From JADJNW01 sp964526645 (GTDB taxonomy: Bacteria; Bacteroidota; Bacteroidia; Chitinophagales; Saprospiraceae): 48,067 nucleotides of DNA. A program made the translations under genes and the position numbers. Each line of letters opens with the position of its first letter. The stretch's first letter is position 1. Positions 43,735 to 48,067 of the stretch are shown in pieces. The stretch is from contig CAZGJN010000028.1 of assembly GCA_964526645.1 (NCBI GenBank), positions 1-48,067 on the forward strand. The letters run 5' to 3'. The notes beneath the pieces are model-generated. The model made no database searches. It saw only the letters and a program-made list of their open reading frames with translations, and was not told the origin of the DNA.

Positions 43735-45192
43735 ATGAAAAACTTGCAGGATATACTGACCAACGTGTCAGTACTTGAAATAAAAGGTGATTCGAATCGA
43801 AAAGTGAACAAACTCACCCTCGATTCGCGCCGCGCAGAGCAGGGAAGCCTGTTCGCCGCTTTGAGAGGTTATCAGACAGATGGGCATCAGTTTATTGACA
43901 AGGCGATTGCCAATGGGGCTACCGTCATTTTATTAGAAACGCTGCCGGAAAACCTGGATTCCAAAGTCACTTATGTGCAAGTGGCGAATAGCGCAGAGGC
44001 ATTGGGTTGGATGGCGAGCAATTTTTACAATCACCCTTCAGAAAAGCTGAAGCTGGTGGGCGTGACCGGCACCAATGGCAAAACGACTACTGTTACACTG
44101 TTGTACAATTTGTTCCAGGCATTGGGCTACAAATGTGGCTTGCTTTCGACTGTGGAAAATCGCATCGGACAGCAAGTAGTGGCAGCCACCCATACCACGC
44201 CGGATTCAATCGCTATCAATGCTTTACTGGCAGATATGGTAGAAGCGGGTTGCGATTACGCCTTCATGGAGGTGAGCTCACACGCGGCGGAGCAGCGCCG
44301 GATTGCCGGATTGCAATTTGCTGGGGCGATTTTTACAAATATTTCGCACGACCATCTAGATTATCACAAAACGTTTGACAATTATATAAAAGCCAAAAAA
44401 AGTTTCTTTGACATATTACAAAAAAATGCCTTTGCCCTCGTCAATATGGACGATAAGCGCGGCGATGTGATGGTGCAAAATACCAAAGCCAGTGTCTATC
44501 GCTACAGCTTGCATCGTTTGACCGATTTCAAAGCTAAAATACTGGATAACAGCCTTTTAGGTTTGCATTTGGACATTAATGGACAGGATTTTCATGGGCG
44601 GCTGATCGGCCAGTTCAATGCTTACAATTTGCTGGCGGTGTACGCGGCGGCGGTCTTGCTGGGGCAAAAGAAAGAAGAAGTTTTGACAGCATTAAGCAAT
44701 GTCAACACGGCGGAAGGGAGATTTGATTATATTTTTGATCAAAAACGCCAGATTCTGGGCATTGTGGACTATGCGCACACGCCCGATGCGCTGGAAAAAG
44801 TGTTGGAAACGATTGGACAATTGCGGCAAGCCAATGCCCGCGTCATCACGGTGGTAGGCTGCGGCGGCGATCGCGATAAAGCCAAGCGCCCGGAAATGGC
44901 TAAAATCGCTTGCAACCTGAGCGAGCAAGTCGTTTTAACTTCCGATAACCCGCGTACAGAGCAGCCGGAAGCTATCCTGGCAGACATGGAAGTGGGTATT
45001 CCGACGGATGCAACGAGCAGGGTGTTGACCATCGTTGACCGCAAACAGGCGATTCGCACGGCCTGCAAACTGGCACAAAGCGGTGACATTATTTTGGTAG
45101 CAGGAAAAGGACACGAGAAATATCAGGACATTCAGGGGGTGAAATACCCTTTCGATGATAAGGAGATTTTGAGGAACGAACTACAAAGTTAG
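43735..45192 (+). CDS. murE: UDP-N-acetylmuramoyl-tripeptide synthetase MurE (meso-DAP type)
   Basis: This 485-residue Mur ligase has the ATP-binding motif GTNGKTTT (112-119), MEVSSHAAEQRR and the C-terminal SDNPRTEQ (403-410). The DNPR motif is the accepted marker for meso-diaminopimelate rather than lysine as the third residue. I start at the ATG at 43735, giving MKNLQDIL as in relatives; eight further codons back to a TTG at 43711 are open but unneeded. Confidence 0.96.
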   Translation: MKNLQDILTNVSVLEIKGDSNRKVNKLTLDSRRAEQGSLFAALRGYQTDGHQFIDKAIANGATVILLETLPENLDSKVTYVQVANSAEALGWMASNFYNHPSEKLKLVGVTGTNGKTTTVTLLYNLFQALGYKCGLLSTVENRIGQQVVAATHTTPDSIAINALLADMVEAGCDYAFMEVSSHAAEQRRIAGLQFAGAIFTNISHDHLDYHKTFDNYIKAKKSFFDILQKNAFALVNMDDKRGDVMVQNTKASVYRYSLHRLTDFKAKILDNSLLGLHLDINGQDFHGRLIGQFNAYNLLAVYAAAVLLGQKKEEVLTALSNVNTAEGRFDYIFDQKRQILGIVDYAHTPDALEKVLETIGQLRQANARVITVVGCGGDRDKAKRPEMAKIACNLSEQVVLTSDNPRTEQPEAILADMEVGIPTDATSRVLTIVDRKQAIRTACKLAQSGDIILVAGKGHEKYQDIQGVKYPFDDKEILRNELQS

Positions 45193-45248
45193 CGATACAC
45201 AAATATCGTACCTCGTACTTTCGATGGGTTTTTGAGTATAGGAATCCT

Positions 45249-45256
45249 TATTTTTG
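45249..45256 (+). promoter_or_regulatory. Possible internal promoter before mraY
   Basis: TATTTTTG is a perfect -7 box in the 112-base gap between murE and mraY. It covers the TTG at 45254 that would otherwise extend mraY, which supports the start at 45305. The -33 match is poor. Confidence 0.35.
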
Positions 45257-45304
45257 ACCGAATTTTTTGAATCACAAATCCAAGACCTTCAAAACGGAAA
45301 AACC

Positions 45305-46573
45305 ATGCTCGTAGAACTCATCAAGTGGCTTGAAACAAATTTTGGGCATATCGCTGGGGCGGGACTTTTTCAATACATCTCTTTCCGAGCGGGCGTAGCG
45401 GTTATTTTGTCGCTCATTATTTCGATGATCTTCGGGGGTAGAATTATCAAAAAACTCCAGCGGCAGCAAATCGGTGAAACCGTACGCGACCTGGGGCTGG
45501 CGGGGCAAATTCAAAAGCAAGGCACGCCGACAATGGGCGGTGTGATTATTATAATGGCAACTCTTATCCCCTGTTTGTTGATGGCAAAATTGGACAACGT
45601 ATATGTCATTTTACTCATGTTATCAACGCTTTGGATGGGATTGATTGGTTTTCTGGATGACTACATCAAGGTTTTTCGGAAAAACAAGGAAGGCTTGAAA
45701 GCTTGGTTTAAAATCCTCGGACAGATAGGTCTGGGGCTCATCATCGGCATAACGATGCTAACAAATGATGATATTGTAGTGCGCATGGACGTAAAAGTCG
45801 CCAATGAATTGGGCTACACCGAAGCGCAAATGGTAGGCGATACTATTTACACTGAAAAAAATGGCAATCAAACGATCCAAAAAGGGGACTACAAAACGAA
45901 TTTGACAAATGTCCCTTTTTTAAAAGGTAATCACTTGGATTACAGTTGGTTATTGCCTATTGAGCAATCGGTAGCTGCTAAATGGGCGTGGTTATTATTC
46001 GTTCCCTTGGTGATTTTTATTGTTGCAGCGGTGTCGAATGCAGCGAATTTGACTGATGGCTTGGATGGTTTAGCTACAGGCGTTTCCGGGATTTCAGCAT
46101 TCACGCTGGGCATTTTTGCTTATGTGTCGGGCAACGCGATCGCCGCGAATTACCTGGGTATTTTGCAGTTGCCAGGCACGAGCGAAGTAGTAATTTTTGC
46201 GGCAAGCTTAGTGGGGGCTTGTATCGGTTTTTTGTGGTACAATGCTTTTCCGGCGCAGGTGTTCATGGGCGATACAGGCAGTTTGACCTTGGGTGGAATC
46301 ATTGCTTCGATGGCGATTTTGCTACGCAAAGAACTTTTGATTCCAGTATTATGTGGCATTTTTTTAGCGGAGAACCTGTCGGTAATCATCCAGGTGATGT
46401 ATTTCAAATACACCAAACGCAAGTACGGCGAGGGTCGGCGGATTTTCTTGATGTCGCCATTACATCATCATTATCAGAAAAAAGGAATGCATGAAGTAAA
46501 AATTGTGACGCGGTTTTGGATTGTAGCGGTGCTGCTGGCGGTCATTACGATAATAACTTTGAAAATTAGATAA
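45305..46573 (+). CDS. mraY: Phospho-N-acetylmuramoyl-pentapeptide transferase MraY
   Basis: This 422-residue polytopic membrane enzyme transfers phospho-MurNAc-pentapeptide to undecaprenyl phosphate, making lipid I. Visible family motifs are QKQGTPTMGG, LGFLDDYIKV-type IGFLDDYIKVFRKN (aspartate-rich motif), NAANLTDGLDGLATG, FPAQVFMGDTGSL and MSPLHHHYQKKG. A roughly 60-residue extracytoplasmic insert (with TEAQMVGDTIYTEKNGNQ) is typical of Bacteroidota MraY. The start at 45305 gives MLVELIKWLE as in relatives; the 17 upstream codons overlap a promoter box. Confidence 0.95.
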   Translation: MLVELIKWLETNFGHIAGAGLFQYISFRAGVAVILSLIISMIFGGRIIKKLQRQQIGETVRDLGLAGQIQKQGTPTMGGVIIIMATLIPCLLMAKLDNVYVILLMLSTLWMGLIGFLDDYIKVFRKNKEGLKAWFKILGQIGLGLIIGITMLTNDDIVVRMDVKVANELGYTEAQMVGDTIYTEKNGNQTIQKGDYKTNLTNVPFLKGNHLDYSWLLPIEQSVAAKWAWLLFVPLVIFIVAAVSNAANLTDGLDGLATGVSGISAFTLGIFAYVSGNAIAANYLGILQLPGTSEVVIFAASLVGACIGFLWYNAFPAQVFMGDTGSLTLGGIIASMAILLRKELLIPVLCGIFLAENLSVIIQVMYFKYTKRKYGEGRRIFLMSPLHHHYQKKGMHEVKIVTRFWIVAVLLAVITIITLKIR

Positions 46574-46578
46574 GATGG

Positions 46579-46652
46579 GTGTTGTCGTGCGATGGTGTTA
46601 ATGTATTTTGTAAAAAATGCCATCGAACTAAAACACCATAACACGATAGCAC
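46579..46652. repeat. Octamer-repeat inverted spacer before murD
   Basis: Right half: four phased 8-mers beginning at 46621, 46629, 46637 and 46645 (CATAACAC and GATAGCAC are the last two) end exactly at the murD ATG at 46653. Left half: 8-mers at 46579, 46587, 46595 and 46603 all begin with GT (GTGTTGTC then GTGCGATG first). The outermost units can pair completely in RNA if G-U wobbles are allowed. It is the cleanest of the octamer spacers. Confidence 0.7.
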
Positions 46653-47957
46653 ATGAATACAGTAATCTTAGGTGCTGGCGAAAGTGGGGTGGGCGCGGCG
46701 CTATTGGCGAAGAAATTAGGGCATCATGTTTTTGTATCGGACAAAGGTTTGATTGCTGAAAAATATAAAGAAGAACTAAATGAAAACGCCATTCCATACG
46801 AGGAAGGCGAGCATACATTGACAAGAATTCTGGAATCGGACGAAATCATTAAAAGTCCGGGTATTCCTGACAAAGTACCTGTAATTCAAGCAGTTGTAGC
46901 AAAAGGCATTCCGGTGATTTCAGAGATTGAATTTGCAAGTCGGCATACCGATTCGACCGTGATTGCGATTACAGGAAGTAATGGCAAGACGACCACCACA
47001 AAGCTGACCTTTCACATTCTGGAAACGGCGGGCTTTGATGTGGCGATTGGCGGGAATGTTGGTTACAGTTTTGCAAGATTGGTTGCGGAAGCGAAAAAAG
47101 CGTGTTATGTGCTGGAAATCAGTAGTTTTCAATTGGATAATATTCAAATGTTTCGACCAGATATTTCGATGATTTTGAATATAACGCCGGATCATCTCGA
47201 CCGCTACGATTATCAAATGGCAAATTACATCAGCGCGAAGTTTCGTATTTGTGAAAACCAGCGCAAAGAGGATGTTTTTTTATACAATGCTGATAACGAA
47301 AATATTACGAATCGTTTGAAAACGATACAGCTGACGCCAAAGGGCGTAGCGATCAGCGAGCAGATGATAGACGGCGATTTTGTGGTCGCCGGCGATTCGC
47401 GGTTTGACATGAGGACAACCCAATTAAGGGGCAGGCACAATTATATGAATGCTTTGTTTGCCATTCATGCAGCAAAAGCGCTTGGTGCGAAGGATGAGGC
47501 GATTCAAAAAGGTTTGGAAACCTTTGTAAATGTGGCGCACCGCATGGAGTTGATAGCGACCATCAATGGTGTGGAATTTATCAACGATAGCAAGGCAACC
47601 AATGTGGATTCGGTGTTTTATGCTTTGCAAGCTATGACCAAACCGACCATTTGGATTGTGGGTGGGCAGGACAAGGGCAATGATTATGAACCTTTGTTCC
47701 CGTTTGTGCGCGAGAAAGTGAAAGCCATTGTTTGCTTGGGGGCTGATAATAGCAAATTGCTCCAGGTTTTTGGCGATTTTGGGAAGCCGATCGTGGAAAC
47801 CCACAGCGCAGCAGAAGCAGTGGAAACCGCCTCAGACCTGGCAAATCCGGGCGATGTAGTGCTTTTGTCACCGGCTTGTGCGAGTTTCGATTTGTTTAAA
47901 AATTATGAAGATAGAGGGAATCAGTTTCGGGATATGGTTTTGAAATTAATAAAATAG
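46653..47957 (+). CDS. murD: UDP-N-acetylmuramoyl-L-alanine--D-glutamate ligase MurD
   Basis: This 434-residue Mur ligase adds D-glutamate to UDP-MurNAc-L-Ala. It has the N-terminal Rossmann motif LGAGESGVGAALLAKK, ATP-binding GSNGKTTT (108-115), LEISSFQLDNI and NITPDHLDRYD (central domain), FINDSKATNVDS and the C-terminal LLSPACASFDLFKNYEDRGNQF. All catalytic motifs are intact and the length is normal. Transcription from the mraZ promoter must pass the octamer spacer in front. The next cluster gene, ftsW, is not in the window. Confidence 0.97.
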   Translation: MNTVILGAGESGVGAALLAKKLGHHVFVSDKGLIAEKYKEELNENAIPYEEGEHTLTRILESDEIIKSPGIPDKVPVIQAVVAKGIPVISEIEFASRHTDSTVIAITGSNGKTTTTKLTFHILETAGFDVAIGGNVGYSFARLVAEAKKACYVLEISSFQLDNIQMFRPDISMILNITPDHLDRYDYQMANYISAKFRICENQRKEDVFLYNADNENITNRLKTIQLTPKGVAISEQMIDGDFVVAGDSRFDMRTTQLRGRHNYMNALFAIHAAKALGAKDEAIQKGLETFVNVAHRMELIATINGVEFINDSKATNVDSVFYALQAMTKPTIWIVGGQDKGNDYEPLFPFVREKVKAIVCLGADNSKLLQVFGDFGKPIVETHSAAEAVETASDLANPGDVVLLSPACASFDLFKNYEDRGNQFRDMVLKLIK

Positions 47958-47964
47958 TATTTTA

Positions 47965-48012
47965 GTGTATCGTGTTAATATGTTTTGGTAAATATTTAAA
48001 TATTTTAGATTC
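47965..48012. repeat. Half of an octamer spacer after murD, cut by the terminal repeat
   Basis: Six phased 8-mers follow the murD stop. TGTTAATA at 47973 resembles a unit of the spacer before murD, and TAAATATT occurs twice in exact tandem (47989-48004). The expected complementary right half is missing because the terminal inverted repeat starts at 48014. Confidence 0.45.
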
Positions 48013-48013
48013 T

Positions 48014-48067
48014 ATTAGGACTTACGCACTAAATAATAAGTAATTAAAAATCAGTTCATTGAAATAG
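48014..48067. repeat. Right copy of the terminal inverted repeat
   Basis: This is the reverse complement of positions 2-55 with one mismatch. It starts with ATTAGGACTTACGC and runs off the window. See the left copy. Confidence 0.75.

Noticed and set aside
45254..45304. TTG-initiated extension of MraY
   Set aside because: The TTG is part of a perfect -7 promoter box, and the ATG at 45305 gives the family-typical N-terminus.
1..48067. The whole window as a 48-kb composite transposon
   Set aside because: It carries essential cell-wall and haem genes and no transposase or other mobility gene; an assembly break at a multicopy repeat is simpler.

Overview
The window reads as one chromosomal contig of a Bacteroidota organism, most likely from the Saprospiria/Chitinophagia side. 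The evidence is a SusC/SusD pair, a secreted protease with a Por (type IX) secretion sorting tail, a GYDIA-type GHMP kinase, 2TM-domain proteins, LytS/LytR-type signalling, a fused alpha/beta 2-oxoacid dehydrogenase E1, and several promoters of the Bacteroidota form TTTG-(19-20)-TAnnTTTG with hardly any Shine-Dalgarno signal. The class-level placement is an inference; the phylum is well supported. I see no rRNA, tRNA, CRISPR array, prophage or transposase gene.

Layout. 0.1-3.3 kb: a GT-C membrane glycosyltransferase convergent with an ABC exporter. 3.5-8.6 kb: a small exported helical protein, a LytS-type kinase, a LytTR regulator and, after a terminator, a TonB-receptor-like barrel. 8.8-11.1 kb: an orphan membrane protein divergent from a GHMP kinase and a flavin reductase. 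11.4-13.7 kb: a repeat-bearing metalloprotease. 14.2-17.2 kb: SulP transporter, YidD and HemB. 17.3-24.5 kb: an exported unknown, an ScfR/PrpR-like regulator, dipeptidyl peptidase IV, YbjQ, SmpB and Nfu. 24.9-32.1 kb: SusD/SusC and the fused E1. 32.3-36.7 kb: a DUF1573 protein, a probable small RNA, then a translationally coupled penicillin-acylase/CAT-like pair. 36.7-38.5 kb: small membrane proteins, including three 2TM paralogues and the tail of a decayed fourth. 38.7-39.4 kb: a polyprenol-phosphate-mannose synthase. 39.7-48 kb: the start of the division and cell-wall cluster, mraZ-rsmH-ftsL-ftsI-murE-mraY-murD, behind a promoter carrying MraZ boxes. The window stops just before the place where ftsW is expected.

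The most unusual features are not genes. Several short intergenic spacers are built of degenerate 8-bp units that run in phase up to the next ATG, with complementary units at the other end, so each can fold into a hairpin (before the ABC gene, the flavin reductase and murD, and cut off after murD). A 14-bp perfect stem palindrome followed by a T-run lies inside the coding sequence of the GHMP kinase. A perfect promoter and a perfect intrinsic terminator about 74 nt apart mark a probable small RNA at 33.04-33.11 kb. The first and last 54 bases of the window are an inverted repeat with one mismatch, so both ends run into the same repeated element.
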